Part shown: piece after piece, positions 22,867 to 31,883 of the stretch | Position numbering within the stretch: position 1 is the stretch's first letter | Layout of the letters: each line of letters begins with the position of its first letter | Source of the DNA: a gamma proteobacterium HTCC2207 | Lineage (GTDB): Bacteria; Pseudomonadota; Gammaproteobacteria; Pseudomonadales; Porticoccaceae | Direction: 5' to 3' | Assembly: GCA_905182265.1 (NCBI GenBank) | Contig: CAJJAO010000001.1 | Span: 1-49,354 of the forward strand | DNA length: 49,354 nucleotides | Program-made: the position numbers and the translations under genes | Notes under the pieces: model-generated | The model's database searches: none | What the model was told of the DNA's origin: nothing | What the model saw: the letters and a program-made list of their open reading frames with translations, nothing else

Positions 22867-23505
22867 ATGCGCGGAAAATTTATCACCATTGAGGGTACTG
22901 AAGGGGTAGGTAAGACTACCAACATTCAGTTTATCCAAAATTGGCTCGACGCAAAGGGGTTAGCCTACCTGTGCACCCGCGAGCCTGGCGGCACGCCCCT
23001 GGCGGAACAGATTAGAGAGCTGCTATTAGCGCGGCGTGATGAGTTGGTCTGCGATACCGCAGAGTTACTACTGATGTTTGCCGGTCGTGCTCAGCATCTC
23101 CATCAGGTTATCGAGCCGACGTTGGGAGAGGGCGCTTGGGTGCTCTGTGATCGCTTTACCGACGCCACCTACGCATATCAGGGCGCAGGTCGCGGTATGC
23201 GGCAGGACCTTATTGCGGAGCTTGAATTAATAGTTCAAGGCAGTCTGCGACCTGACCTTACTTTAATTTTGGATATCCCCGTTGAAATTGGCCTTAAGCG
23301 AGCTAGTGAGCGCAGCGCTCCTGATCGATTTGAGCAAGAAAAGAGCGAATTTTTTCAGCGTGTGCGTCAAGGCTACCAAGATATTGCTAAAAACGACCCT
23401 GAACGCTGTGTCATTATTGATGCATCTAAACCGCTGGTGGATGTGCAGCGAGAGATCAGCATTGCTCTGGAGGCCTTTTGGTTTTCCTCCGAGGAATCCG
23501 GCTAA
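22867..23505 (+). CDS. tmk: Thymidylate kinase
   Basis: 212 residues. P-loop FITIEGTEGVGKTTN near the start, the dTMP-binding DR motif in VLCDRFTDATYAYQGAGRG, and TREPGGTPLAEQIRELLL are all present. It phosphorylates dTMP to dTDP for DNA synthesis. The gene sits 10 bp after mltG and overlaps holB by one base (TAATG). The RxxxGxGKS-type lid signature is replaced by a lid with RASERSAPDRFE, as in other gammaproteobacterial Tmk. Confidence 0.96.
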   Translation: MRGKFITIEGTEGVGKTTNIQFIQNWLDAKGLAYLCTREPGGTPLAEQIRELLLARRDELVCDTAELLLMFAGRAQHLHQVIEPTLGEGAWVLCDRFTDATYAYQGAGRGMRQDLIAELELIVQGSLRPDLTLILDIPVEIGLKRASERSAPDRFEQEKSEFFQRVRQGYQDIAKNDPERCVIIDASKPLVDVQREISIALEAFWFSSEESG

Positions 23506-24467
23506 TGGCTGAGGTAGTGCATAAGACAATTCCGCTAGCATTGCCTCTTCCCTGGCAGGAGGACCTATGGCAGGGCTTTATAGAGCGCATTGACCAGGGG
23601 CGTTTAGCCCATGGGTTGATGCTGACGGGGTCGGCTGGTATTGGTATCGAACGCCTTGGGATGGCCCTTGCTCAGCGCCTTCTCTGCACTGCAGAACTTA
23701 GTAAATATGCCTGTGGCTCTTGTAAGGGCTGCCAGCTGATGGTCGCAGGGAACCACCCAGATTTCAGTGTTCTTGAGCCAGCGGAAGAAGGCAAAGCAAT
23801 ACTGATTCCGGCGGTGCGCGCTCTGATGGACAAGCTGAGTAAAACAGCGCAGCAGGGCGGCTGGAAAGTAGTGCTGATCAGTCCGGCAGAAAACATGAAT
23901 AACAACGCAGCCAATGCCTTGCTTAAAAGCCTTGAGGAGCCTCAGGCTAAGACATTATGGATTCTGTTGTCCTACAGGCCCAGTTTGGTTTCCGCGACTA
24001 TTCGTAGTCGCTGCCAGGTTCAGAATTTACCACTCCCGGACACAGCAACTGCCACCCGCTGGCTTGCAGAAGTCAGTGGTGATCAAGAGCGTGCGCAACA
24101 GACCTTAGAGATTGCTGGCGGTAGGCCTCTGCTGGCGCTGGAATACCTGCAGGGGGACAGTTTAGAGTCACGGCATAGCTTTGAAACGCTGATTGATCGA
24201 GTCCGTCAGGGGGATATGTCGCCACTGGATGCGGCGCAGCAGTGCCAAAAGCTAGGTAGCGACCAAATGCTCGACTGGTTTATGAATTATTTACATAGAC
24301 TGGCCACCGGGGAACTGCAAAATAACCCCAACCCAGCGCTTTTTGATTTTTCGGACAAGCTCCGCAAGGCGCGTGGCTGGGTGTTGTCTGGTTCAAATAT
24401 CAATGGCCAGTTGCTTTGGGAAGAGTTATTTATGGACTGGCTTCAGGTATTTCGTCAGCGGCGCTAG
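23505..24467 (+). CDS. holB: DNA polymerase III subunit delta'
   Basis: 320 residues from the ATG at 23505 (one-base overlap with tmk). Delta' is part of the clamp loader that places the beta clamp. Seen are GRLAHGLMLTGSAGIGIERL (a degenerate P-loop, as expected since delta' does not bind ATP), the four-Cys zinc module in LLCTAELSKYACGSCKGCQL, the SRC segment SATIRSRCQVQ, and NNAANALLKSLEEP. The C-terminal collar helices are less conserved. The operon position after tmk is standard. Confidence 0.95.
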   Translation: MAEVVHKTIPLALPLPWQEDLWQGFIERIDQGRLAHGLMLTGSAGIGIERLGMALAQRLLCTAELSKYACGSCKGCQLMVAGNHPDFSVLEPAEEGKAILIPAVRALMDKLSKTAQQGGWKVVLISPAENMNNNAANALLKSLEEPQAKTLWILLSYRPSLVSATIRSRCQVQNLPLPDTATATRWLAEVSGDQERAQQTLEIAGGRPLLALEYLQGDSLESRHSFETLIDRVRQGDMSPLDAAQQCQKLGSDQMLDWFMNYLHRLATGELQNNPNPALFDFSDKLRKARGWVLSGSNINGQLLWEELFMDWLQVFRQRR

Positions 24468-24606
24468 CTGTCTGCTGAGATGGAATCTACGCTATGTGCT
24501 AATATTTTACCAAGCGCTCGTTTTATGCCTCAGGGCCTCGAGCGTAGGTTTTAGACTGAATGATTTATGTTGATGTGCAATGATTTGACAGGGAGAGGTA
24601 TTGTAT

Positions 24607-24966
24607 ATGGCCGAAAGTAAGGGATTTAGCGGCGGCAAAGGTGGGGTTTTGGCCTTAGAGATTAAAGATGAACGAGAGCTCTACGAGCACTATATGTCTT
24701 TTGTTCAGGGTGGCGCGTTATTTGTACCCACCAAAAAGAGCCATGAACTAGACGATGATATTTTCTTTTTGTTGAGTATATATCTGCGTCGTGAACCCAT
24801 ACCTATGACCGGGAAGGTCGTCTGGGTAATCCACAAGGGTTCTGGTAGCGCTAAAAAAGAAGGTGTTGGTGTACAGTTTACCGATGACCAAGCGGAGCTC
24901 AAGACTGAAATTGAACAGGCACTAACAGGTATGGTTCACTCGCAGCACCCTACCTTAACGATGTAA
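24607..24966 (+). CDS. pilZ: PilZ domain protein, type IV pilus PilZ type
   Basis: 119 residues from the ATG at 24607. The TTG at 24601 would be too near the GGGAGAGG ribosome site. The segment SFVQGGALFVPT and GKVVWVIHKGSG...GVGVQF match the PilZ protein of Pseudomonas, the founder of the family. That protein lacks the RxxxR c-di-GMP-binding motif, and I see none here either. Its position after holB and before tatD is also as in Pseudomonas. PilZ is needed for type IV pilus assembly, through binding of PilB and FimX. Confidence 0.9.
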   Translation: MAESKGFSGGKGGVLALEIKDERELYEHYMSFVQGGALFVPTKKSHELDDDIFFLLSIYLRREPIPMTGKVVWVIHKGSGSAKKEGVGVQFTDDQAELKTEIEQALTGMVHSQHPTLTM

Positions 24967-25031
24967 CAGATAACTCTAAAATAATTTAACCACCATCTAA
25001 CCCCCATTTAACTACAATACAAAATAATCCT

Positions 25032-25811
25032 ATGCTGGTAGATTCTCATTGTCATCTCGATCACTTAGATTTAACCGATCGGGAGGGCGGCCTTGATGGC
25101 GTAATCGCTGATGCTTTGGCTCAGGGTATCACTCAATTCCTCAGTGTTGCTGTTGACCTTAGTAGCTCCGCGTCGCTGGTTGACCTCACTGCTAAATACA
25201 GCAATATTTACTCCTCGGTGGGCGTACACCCACTGCAAAAAATAGATCAGCCGGTACCTTCCGTGCAGCAGCTTGTGGATTTAGCGCAGGCCCAGGGGGT
25301 TGTGGCGATTGGTGAGACCGGGCTGGATAATTTTTATAGCGCCGATACCCATAAATGGCAGCGCGAGAGCTTTATTAATCATCTGCAGGCAAGTCAAAGC
25401 ACCGGTAAGCCGATCATCATCCACACCAGGGACGCCCGGGAGGAAACCATAGAGTTGTTGCGCCAGTACCCATTAGAAGCAGGCGGGGTGATGCACTGTT
25501 TTACCGAGACTTGGGAGATGGCTGAGGCGGCTATAGAGTTAGGTTTTTATATCTCATTCTCGGGCATTGTCACCTTTAAAAGTGCCGATGATCTGCGTGA
25601 AGTCGTGCGCCGAGTACCCCTCGATCGGTTGCTAGTGGAGACAGATTCTCCTTGGCTGGCACCAGTGCCACATCGGGGTAAGCAGAACGAGCCGCAATAT
25701 GTCCGAGAGGTCGCTGAGTGTGTCGCCGATTTAAAAGATATTACCATTGAAAAATTAGCCGAAATTACCACACAAAATTTTCACCGATTGTTTAGAATAC
25801 CCGCTGTCTGA
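25032..25811 (+). CDS. tatD: TatD family metal-dependent DNase
   Basis: 259 residues. Metal-binding residues are visible as DSHCHLDHL at the N-terminus, Glu in AIGETGLDNF, His in PIIIHTRDA, His in GVMHCFTE and Asp in LVETDSPWLAP. This is the YcfH-type TatD protein that typically follows holB/pilZ. It is a 3'-5' exonuclease or esterase with two metal ions. It begins 65 bp after pilZ and may be cotranscribed. Confidence 0.93.
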   Translation: MLVDSHCHLDHLDLTDREGGLDGVIADALAQGITQFLSVAVDLSSSASLVDLTAKYSNIYSSVGVHPLQKIDQPVPSVQQLVDLAQAQGVVAIGETGLDNFYSADTHKWQRESFINHLQASQSTGKPIIIHTRDAREETIELLRQYPLEAGGVMHCFTETWEMAEAAIELGFYISFSGIVTFKSADDLREVVRRVPLDRLLVETDSPWLAPVPHRGKQNEPQYVREVAECVADLKDITIEKLAEITTQNFHRLFRIPAV

Positions 25812-25836
25812 ACAAACGCACTGAGATAGCCCCATT

Positions 25837-26490
25837 ATGTCCGATCTGGCCGCCGCTGAATCACAGTTTATTATTCGCACCTTTCCCGTTGGGCCATTGG
25901 GTTGCAACTGCTCTGTTATTGGTGATCGTCTGTCTGGGCGCGCGCTAGTGATTGATCCAGGTGGCAACGCTGAGCAAATATTGGCTCTGCTCACAGAGCT
26001 TAATCTCAAGGCGATCGCTATTATTCACACCCACGCGCATCTCGATCATATTCTCGCTGCAGGCGAAATTAAGAATGCCACCGGCGCACCGATCTACCTT
26101 CATGAGGGGGATCAATTTCTCTGGGATATGGTTGAAGAGCAATGTGCACGTTTTGGTGTGCCACCGGTTAAGCTTCCGGATCCCGATTTTTACCTTCATG
26201 ACGACCATGATCTAGGTTGCTGCGGTGGAGTCGCTATTCACACGCCGGGCCATACGCCGGGTTCAATTAGTTTTTATTTTGAAGAATACAAAACCCTGAT
26301 TGCTGGTGATACGTTATTTCAGGGCAGTATTGGCCGCACGGACCTTCCTGGCGGTAACTTCGACCAAATTATTACCTCGATTAAAGAGCGAATTTACAGT
26401 CTCGATGATGATGCCGTAGTGGTGACCGGGCATGGCCCGAATACCAGTATCGGCTACGAAAAAATGGCCAATGGCTTTGTCCGCGCATAA
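25837..26490 (+). CDS. Metallo-beta-lactamase fold hydrolase, YcbL-like
   Basis: 217 residues. The binuclear zinc motif HTHAHLDHIL, then HTPGHTPGSISFYF, AGDTLFQGSIGRTDLPGG and the final His in VVTGHGPNTSIGYEK fit the glyoxalase II-like YcbL branch, which is shorter than true GloB. Hydrolysis of a thioester such as S-lactoylglutathione is possible but not proved. An N-terminal extension (MSDLAAAESQFIIRTFPVGP) precedes the fold. It sits 25 bp after tatD. Confidence 0.9.
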   Translation: MSDLAAAESQFIIRTFPVGPLGCNCSVIGDRLSGRALVIDPGGNAEQILALLTELNLKAIAIIHTHAHLDHILAAGEIKNATGAPIYLHEGDQFLWDMVEEQCARFGVPPVKLPDPDFYLHDDHDLGCCGGVAIHTPGHTPGSISFYFEEYKTLIAGDTLFQGSIGRTDLPGGNFDQIITSIKERIYSLDDDAVVVTGHGPNTSIGYEKMANGFVRA

Positions 26491-26499
26491 GGAACCAAC

Positions 26500-27120
26500 A
26501 TGAAACAACAATTAGCAACCATGCTTGAGCTTCAGGCTGAGATGAATACTAAAGTACATGCCGAATGGCGTGATCAAGAATTTGAATGGTACCGAGCCAT
26601 TTGGGTTGAATGTGCAGAATTGCTAGACCATTACGGTTGGAAGTGGTGGAAGAAACAGACACCAGACGTGGATCAAATTGCTCTTGAGTTGGTAGATATC
26701 TGGCATTTCGGTTTGAGCATTTTGTTACTGTCTGGCCACTCTGTTGATGACATTAGTGATGAGGTTATTGCTGGCTTTGAAGGCCAAACAGGCAGTGATG
26801 ACTTCGCCGGCGATCTTGAAGAGTTTACCGCCCAGACATTAGTGACCAAAGATTTTGATATTGCTGGCTTTGCCCGTCTCATGGACGGTATTAATATGGA
26901 TTTTGAAACCCTCTATGTGGGCTATGTTGGCAAGAATGTATTGAATTTCTTTCGCCAAGACAATGGCTACCAAGACGGTAGCTACCACAAACAGTGGGGC
27001 GGCAAAGAAGATAACGAGCATCTGGTTGAGATCGTGTCTCAGTTAGATACTGGCGCTGCTAACTTTAAAGATGAGCTTTACAGCCGTATGCAGTCAACCT
27101 ACAAAGAGTTGAATGGCTAG
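26500..27120 (+). CDS. Dimeric dUTP diphosphatase, all-alpha type
   Basis: 206 residues. Sequence marks of the dimeric dUTPase family (PF08761, MazG-like superfamily) are EWYRAIWVECAELLDHYGWK (ExxxE-type metal ligands), KQTPDVDQIALELVDIWHFG (ExxD) and a C-terminal YVGKNVLNFFRQDNGYQDG followed by YHKQWGGKEDN. It hydrolyses dUTP to dUMP, keeping uracil out of DNA and supplying thymidylate synthase. The trimeric Dut of E. coli is unrelated. The gene starts 9 bp after the MBL hydrolase with AAGGA upstream. Tmk, upstream in the same run, uses the later product of this path. Confidence 0.9.
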   Translation: MKQQLATMLELQAEMNTKVHAEWRDQEFEWYRAIWVECAELLDHYGWKWWKKQTPDVDQIALELVDIWHFGLSILLLSGHSVDDISDEVIAGFEGQTGSDDFAGDLEEFTAQTLVTKDFDIAGFARLMDGINMDFETLYVGYVGKNVLNFFRQDNGYQDGSYHKQWGGKEDNEHLVEIVSQLDTGAANFKDELYSRMQSTYKELNG

Positions 27121-27361
27121 TTGCTTCTTAAAGCTGTAGGTATTAGTTAAATCAATACGCTTTATAATCCGCTGTGTGGCTTGCCTAGCCTACAGCGGTG
27201 ATGCATTTTTCTGCGGCGGGACTATAATACCTGCCAAGAATAAGCAGTAAGAATAGTCGGCGAGAATAACCGCTAGATAACGAGCCGCTAGAAAAATCAG
27301 TTGATAGGCCGCTAGAGTTGGCCCAATTCCATAACCACCCTTAGATTTACGGAGATACATT

Positions 27362-28342
27362 GTGACTTCACCCGTTCGCGTTACTGTTACAGGTGCAGCA
27401 GGGCAAATTAGTTATTCCCTTCTGTTCCGCATCGCCGCCGGCGAAATGCTTGGCCCCAATCAGCCTGTTATTTTACAGATGCTAGAAATTACACCTGCTC
27501 TTGAAGCGTTAAAAGGTGTAGCTATGGAATTAGAAGACTGTGCATTTCCGCTTTTAGCTGGCATGGTTTGTACTGATGATGCGGCAGCCGCATTCAAAGA
27601 TGCCGATTACGCATTATTGGTTGGTGCACGTCCCCGTGGACCAGGCATGGAACGCAAGGACTTGTTAGAAGCTAATGCGGCCATTTTCTCGGCCCAAGGC
27701 AAGGCATTGAACGACAATGCATCTAAAGATATTAAAGTGTTGGTCGTGGGTAACCCTGCAAACACTAATTCGTTGATTGCTCAGCGCAATGCGCCAGATA
27801 TTAATCCCCGTCAATTCACCGCCATGACTCGCTTGGATCACAATCGCGCCATGAGCCAGATTGCCAACAAGACTGGTACTACGATTAATGACGTAACCCA
27901 CATGACTATCTGGGGTAACCATTCTGCGACTCAGTATCCTGATCTGCACGAAGCCAAAGTAAACGGCAAGCCTGCGATCGATATGGTTGATCAGGCATGG
28001 TACGAAAATGACTTTATCCCGACTGTACAGCAGCGCGGTGCAGCGATTATTGCCGCTCGCGGCGCCTCTAGTGCCGCTTCTGCAGCCAATGCGGCCATTG
28101 CCCACATGCGTACCTGGGCACTGGGCACAGCTGAGGGTGATTGGGTTAGCATGGGTGTTTATAGCGATGGTAGCTATGGCATTGCTGAGGGGCTTATTTA
28201 CTCTTTCCCCTGTACCTGTAAAGACGGTGACTGGGCGATTGTTCAGGGACTTGAAATCAATGATTTCTCCCGCGCTAAGATGACTGCCACAGAGACAGAG
28301 TTGGCCGAAGAGCGTGATGCGGTTCAGCACTTACTGCCTTAA
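27362..28342 (+). CDS. mdh: Malate dehydrogenase
   Basis: 326 residues. NAD-binding [40 protein letters not shown] (substrate Arg), [10 protein letters not shown], the catalytic [12 protein letters not shown] and [12 protein letters not shown] (catalytic His) identify the cytosolic-type malate dehydrogenase. This differs from the 312-residue E. coli type. The start is the GTG at 27362, with GGAG 8 bases before it. Two TATAAT words (27163-27168 and 27223-27228) lie upstream as possible -10 boxes, but neither has a good -35. It acts in the TCA cycle and carries its own terminator at 28365. Confidence 0.97.
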   Translation: MTSPVRVTVTGAAGQISYSLLFRIAAGEMLGPNQPVILQMLEITPALEALKGVAMELEDCAFPLLAGMVCTDDAAAAFKDADYALLVGARPRGPGMERKDLLEANAAIFSAQGKALNDNASKDIKVLVVGNPANTNSLIAQRNAPDINPRQFTAMTRLDHNRAMSQIANKTGTTINDVTHMTIWGNHSATQYPDLHEAKVNGKPAIDMVDQAWYENDFIPTVQQRGAAIIAARGASSAASAANAAIAHMRTWALGTAEGDWVSMGVYSDGSYGIAEGLIYSFPCTCKDGDWAIVQGLEINDFSRAKMTATETELAEERDAVQHLLP

Positions 28343-28364
28343 GACTTGGTTAGTTGTGTAAAAG

Positions 28365-28404
28365 AGACTGCTCAGTCAATTATGGCTGGGTGGTCTTTTT
28401 TTTG
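28365..28404 (+). terminator. Rho-independent terminator of mdh
   Basis: AGACTGCTCAG (28365-28375) pairs with CTGGGTGGTCT (28386-28396) through several G-T pairs, followed by a run of T. It lies 22 bp after the mdh stop. Confidence 0.85.
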
Positions 28405-28502
28405 TCTCCCAGAGAAATAAACCTTGGTTTCATTAGCGGTGCTCTGGAAAAGTTTGTTAAAGTACGCGGCCAAAACAACGTAACGGTAATAAGGAGAATG
28501 CA

Positions 28503-28979
28503 GTGGCATTTGCTGAAGTAGGGAAAGTCGCTCCGGCCTTTTCACTCTTAGATCAAAGAGGAAATAAGGTCAGCCTTAAACAGTTTCGTGACAGTAAGAA
28601 TGTAGTGCTCTATTTTTACCCCAAAGCAATGACACCTGGCTGCACCGTTCAAGCCTGTGGCATTCGCGACACCAAGGCTGAATTCGACGCTCTGGATACT
28701 GTGGTACTAGCGGTAAGTCCAGACTCCGTAGATCGGTTGGTAAAATTCGAAGATAAGCAAGAGCTCAACTTTACGCTCCTTTCCGACGAAGACCATGCTG
28801 CTACTGAAAAGTACGGTGCCTGGGGTTTGAAGAAATTCATGGGCCGTGAGTTCATGGGCGTACTGCGTTCAACGTTTATTATTGGTAAAGATGGCCGTAT
28901 TGCCTACGTGATGGAAAAAGTAAAAACCAAAACCCATCATGAAGATGCCCTTAATTGGGTCAAAGAAAATCTCAGTTAA
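28503..28979 (+). CDS. bcp: Thioredoxin-dependent peroxiredoxin, Bcp/PrxQ type
   Basis: 158 residues. The active-site segment is YFYPKAMTPGCTVQACGIRD. The peroxidatic Cys and a second Cys five residues later give the CxxxxC spacing of Bcp. The thioredoxin fold continues with VLAVSPDSVDRLVKF and the Arg in VLRSTFIIGKDG. It detoxifies H2O2 and organic peroxides using thioredoxin. The start is the GTG at 28503 with AAGGAG 7 bases upstream. Confidence 0.95.
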   Translation: MAFAEVGKVAPAFSLLDQRGNKVSLKQFRDSKNVVLYFYPKAMTPGCTVQACGIRDTKAEFDALDTVVLAVSPDSVDRLVKFEDKQELNFTLLSDEDHAATEKYGAWGLKKFMGREFMGVLRSTFIIGKDGRIAYVMEKVKTKTHHEDALNWVKENLS

Positions 28980-29065
28980 TTCTGGTTAGTAGAATTTGCT
29001 CTGGTTAACTCCCGTGTAATTTTATTTACTTTAATTTGTTTAATTTAGTTTAAGGAAGTTTATAG

Positions 29066-29392
29066 ATGTTTTTTATCTCAAGTGCTTATGCTCAAGCTGG
29101 CGGTACCCAAGAAGCAAACCCAATGATTACCCTATTAATGTTTGGTGGTCTTTTTCTGTTTATGTACTTTTTGATTATTCGGCCTCAGCGCAAGCGTCAA
29201 AAAGAGCACGTCAATTTGGTCAGCGCCCTAGGTAAAGGTGATGAAGTGGTAATGACTAGCGGCATGTTAGGCAAGATCACTAAGCTTGAAGGAGACTATG
29301 TCGTCCTAGAAGTGAGCAGCAGCCTAGAACTTAAGTTTCAGAAGTCAGCAGTTCATGCTGTACTGCCAAAAGGCACGATCAAAGCCATCTGA
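29066..29392 (+). CDS. yajC: Preprotein translocase accessory protein YajC
   Basis: 108 residues. One membrane segment (ITLLMFGGLFLFMYFLIIRP) is followed by the conserved RPQRKRQKEHVNLVSALGKGD and a small beta domain (VVMTSGMLGKITKLEGDYVV). YajC associates with SecDF-YidC. Here it is alone: neither tgt nor secDF is adjacent, which departs from the usual tgt-yajC-secD-secF order. A GC-rich inverted repeat (GGCCCC/GGGGCC, 29409-29423) lies after the stop without a T-run. Confidence 0.92.
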   Translation: MFFISSAYAQAGGTQEANPMITLLMFGGLFLFMYFLIIRPQRKRQKEHVNLVSALGKGDEVVMTSGMLGKITKLEGDYVVLEVSSSLELKFQKSAVHAVLPKGTIKAI

Positions 29393-29443
29393 TCGACAGA
29401 TTAATCCTGGCCCCATTGGGGCCGCGATAATTATGGCACCCTT

Positions 29444-30469
29444 ATGATGATTGCCTACCCAGATAGACTCGATTTAGCTCAGACACCAACGCCACTTCAG
29501 GCGTTGGATCGTCTAACAGACCAACTTCGCAGTGACATAAAATCAAGTACCGATTGCGCTGTAAGATGCCCCCGTATCTGGATTAAACGCGACGACCAAA
29601 CGGGTAGCCTAACCTCGGGCAACAAAGTCCGTAAGCTCGAATTTTTGTTGGCTGAAGCGCTTGCTCAGGGTTGTGGCACCGTCATAACCTCTGGTGGAGT
29701 GCAGTCAAATCACTGCCGTGCGGTTGCCGTTTTGGGTGCTCAGCTAGGCCTTAAAGTACATCTTTTGCTGCGCTCAGACATTGAACCCCAACCGGTTGGC
29801 AATCTGCTAATCGACCAGCTAGTGGGCGCCACTATCTCCCATTACAGCCAGCAGGAGTTTAGGCAACTAGGCAATCTGTTTGAGTATTGGCAGCAGCACT
29901 ACACAAACCAGGGCTCAAAGGCTTATAGCATACCTACGGGTGGCAGTAGCGGGACTGGGCTCTGGGGCTATATTGCCGCTGCCCAAGAACTGCAAAATGA
30001 CTTTCTTCGAGAGCAAATCTCCCCCAGCTATATTATTCATGCCACCGGTTCTGGCGGCACTCAGGCTGGTTTAACCATGGGTTTTAACTTGCTCAACTCG
30101 GCCATTCAGGTTGAGGGCTATGCTGTATGTGATGACCGCGCCTATTTTGAGCGTAAGGTTAAAGAAGATATTAAACACTGGTCTAAGCAGTATGCTCAGC
30201 CTGTACTTATCGATAAACTCAAGATTGTTACCCATGACCAGTATGTAGGCCCGGACTATGGCAAGGCAGGCCCAGAAGTCTTTGAGTCCATTAAGCAGTT
30301 GGCCGCTTTAGAGGGTATTATTTTGGACCCGGTCTACACTGGCAAGGCTTTCCGAGGTATGGTTGAAGAAATTCGTCAGGGTCGCTACAGCGATGCCTCT
30401 GATATTGTATTTGTCCACACCGGTGGGCTTTTTGGGTTATTAGCCCAGCAACAGCAGTTAAATTATTGA
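29444..30469 (+). CDS. D-cysteine desulfhydrase / ACC deaminase family PLP enzyme
   Basis: 341 residues, fold type II PLP enzyme. The PLP Lys lies in GSLTSGNKVRKLEFLLAEAL, the phosphate-binding loop is VTSGGVQSNHCRAVAV, and TGSGGTQAG binds the cofactor later. This matches DcyD/ACC deaminase proteins, which cleave D-cysteine (or 1-aminocyclopropane-carboxylate) to pyruvate, ammonia and sulfide. Substrate-defining residues cannot be settled by eye. It stands upstream of an AGCS amino-acid symporter with a gap of 32 bp, so uptake and breakdown of a D-amino acid is a reasonable inference. It begins with two Met codons. Confidence 0.88.
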   Translation: MMIAYPDRLDLAQTPTPLQALDRLTDQLRSDIKSSTDCAVRCPRIWIKRDDQTGSLTSGNKVRKLEFLLAEALAQGCGTVITSGGVQSNHCRAVAVLGAQLGLKVHLLLRSDIEPQPVGNLLIDQLVGATISHYSQQEFRQLGNLFEYWQQHYTNQGSKAYSIPTGGSSGTGLWGYIAAAQELQNDFLREQISPSYIIHATGSGGTQAGLTMGFNLLNSAIQVEGYAVCDDRAYFERKVKEDIKHWSKQYAQPVLIDKLKIVTHDQYVGPDYGKAGPEVFESIKQLAALEGIILDPVYTGKAFRGMVEEIRQGRYSDASDIVFVHTGGLFGLLAQQQQLNY

Positions 30470-30501
30470 AAAATAAAATAATAAAACAATAGGGTATTGA
30501 G

Positions 30502-31872
30502 ATGTTTGAACAAGCCGTTTTAACCGTGTATGGAATCGTTTGGGGCCCCATTTTATTGGCTCTTTTGTTGGGTACAGGCATCTATTTAACCCTTGGCCTC
30601 AAGGGTATGACTATCCGTAAAATCCCCTACGCTTTTCGCCAGTTGCTTAAAGGGCGCAAGGGCAGTGGAGAAGGTGAGGTTACTCCCTTTAACGCGCTGA
30701 TGACGTCTCTATCGTCCACAGTGGGCACCGGTAATATTGCCGGTGTTGCTACTGCCATTTCGCTGGGTGGCCCAGGTGCATTGTTCTGGATGTGGTTGAC
30801 CGCTCTTGTCGGCATGGCAACCAAATACGCAGAAGCGGTTCTAGCGGTTAATTATCGCGAAACCGATGAGCGGGGCAAGAAGGTCGGTGGCCCCATGTAC
30901 TACATCAAAAATGGTCTCGGCGATAACTGGAAATTCCTCGGTATTTTGTTTGCCATTTTTGGTTCTATCGCCGGTTTTGGTTTGGCCAATACCGTGCAGT
31001 CTCACGAAGTGTCTAAAGTTCTGGCGCAAAATTATTCTATTCCTACTCACTACAGCGGTATTGTTATGGCTGTTCTGGTAGGTATGGTGCTGCTGGGTGG
31101 CATTAAACGCATTGGCGCTGTAGCGGGCAAGCTAGTGCCTCTTATGACGATCGTCTACGTAATTTCTACTGTGTTTATATTAGCGTCGTACTACGAAGCC
31201 ATTCCTAGTGCCATCGCATTGATTATGGACAGTGCATTCAACGGTATGGCAGCCACTGGTGGTTTTGCCGGTGCTGCCATGATCGCCGGCTTACGGGCAG
31301 GTGTAGCGCGGGGTATTTTCTCGAATGAATCTGGTCTGGGTTCGGCACCGATCGCTCATGCGGCTGCTGAAACCAATAGCCCAGTACGGCAGGGCACCAT
31401 TGCCATGTTGGGTACTTTTATAGATACCATTATTATTTGTACGATGACCGGTCTAATTTTGGTGGCTTCCGGAGCCTGGAATGGCGACTTGGTTGGCGCC
31501 AATATGACACGCAGCGTATTTACGTCAACTCTGCCCTTTGGTGACACTATCTTCACCCTATCCTTGGTACTGTTTGCCTTTACCACTATGTTGGGTTGGA
31601 GCTACTACGGTGAGCGCTGTGCAGAATTTTTGTTTGGCCCGAAGGTAATTACCCCCTACAGAATACTCTGGGTGGTGGGTATCTATGTAGGTACGCAAAT
31701 GCAGGGCGGTATCGTCTGGAAGCTGGCTGATATTCTCAATGGTATGATGGCCTTCCCCAACCTTATTGCGGTTCTATTTTTGTCGCCCGTGGTGTTTAAG
31801 TTAACCCGAGAATATTTTGCAGAAGAAGAAAATATGATCCCGCCAGCCCCTGTGCCGGCTTCAGATAAGTAA
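30502..31872 (+). CDS. Alanine/glycine:cation symporter (AGCS family)
   Basis: 456 residues, about ten membrane segments. The AGCS signatures are GTGNIAGVATAISLGGPGA near residue 75, then AGLRAGVARGIFSNESGLGS and PIAHAAAETNSPVRQGT. Members use Na+ or H+ to take up alanine or glycine, including D-forms in several species. It is located between the D-cysteine desulfhydrase-like and 5'-nucleotidase genes, all on the plus strand with gaps of 32 and 11 bp, suggesting one operon. The length is normal. Confidence 0.93.
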   Translation: MFEQAVLTVYGIVWGPILLALLLGTGIYLTLGLKGMTIRKIPYAFRQLLKGRKGSGEGEVTPFNALMTSLSSTVGTGNIAGVATAISLGGPGALFWMWLTALVGMATKYAEAVLAVNYRETDERGKKVGGPMYYIKNGLGDNWKFLGILFAIFGSIAGFGLANTVQSHEVSKVLAQNYSIPTHYSGIVMAVLVGMVLLGGIKRIGAVAGKLVPLMTIVYVISTVFILASYYEAIPSAIALIMDSAFNGMAATGGFAGAAMIAGLRAGVARGIFSNESGLGSAPIAHAAAETNSPVRQGTIAMLGTFIDTIIICTMTGLILVASGAWNGDLVGANMTRSVFTSTLPFGDTIFTLSLVLFAFTTMLGWSYYGERCAEFLFGPKVITPYRILWVVGIYVGTQMQGGIVWKLADILNGMMAFPNLIAVLFLSPVVFKLTREYFAEEENMIPPAPVPASDK

Positions 31873-31883
31873 GGCTAAACCCT

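Noticed and set aside
27665..28330. 221-codon minus-strand frame inside mdh
   Set aside because: Antisense to a clearly conserved malate dehydrogenase. No start context or domain.
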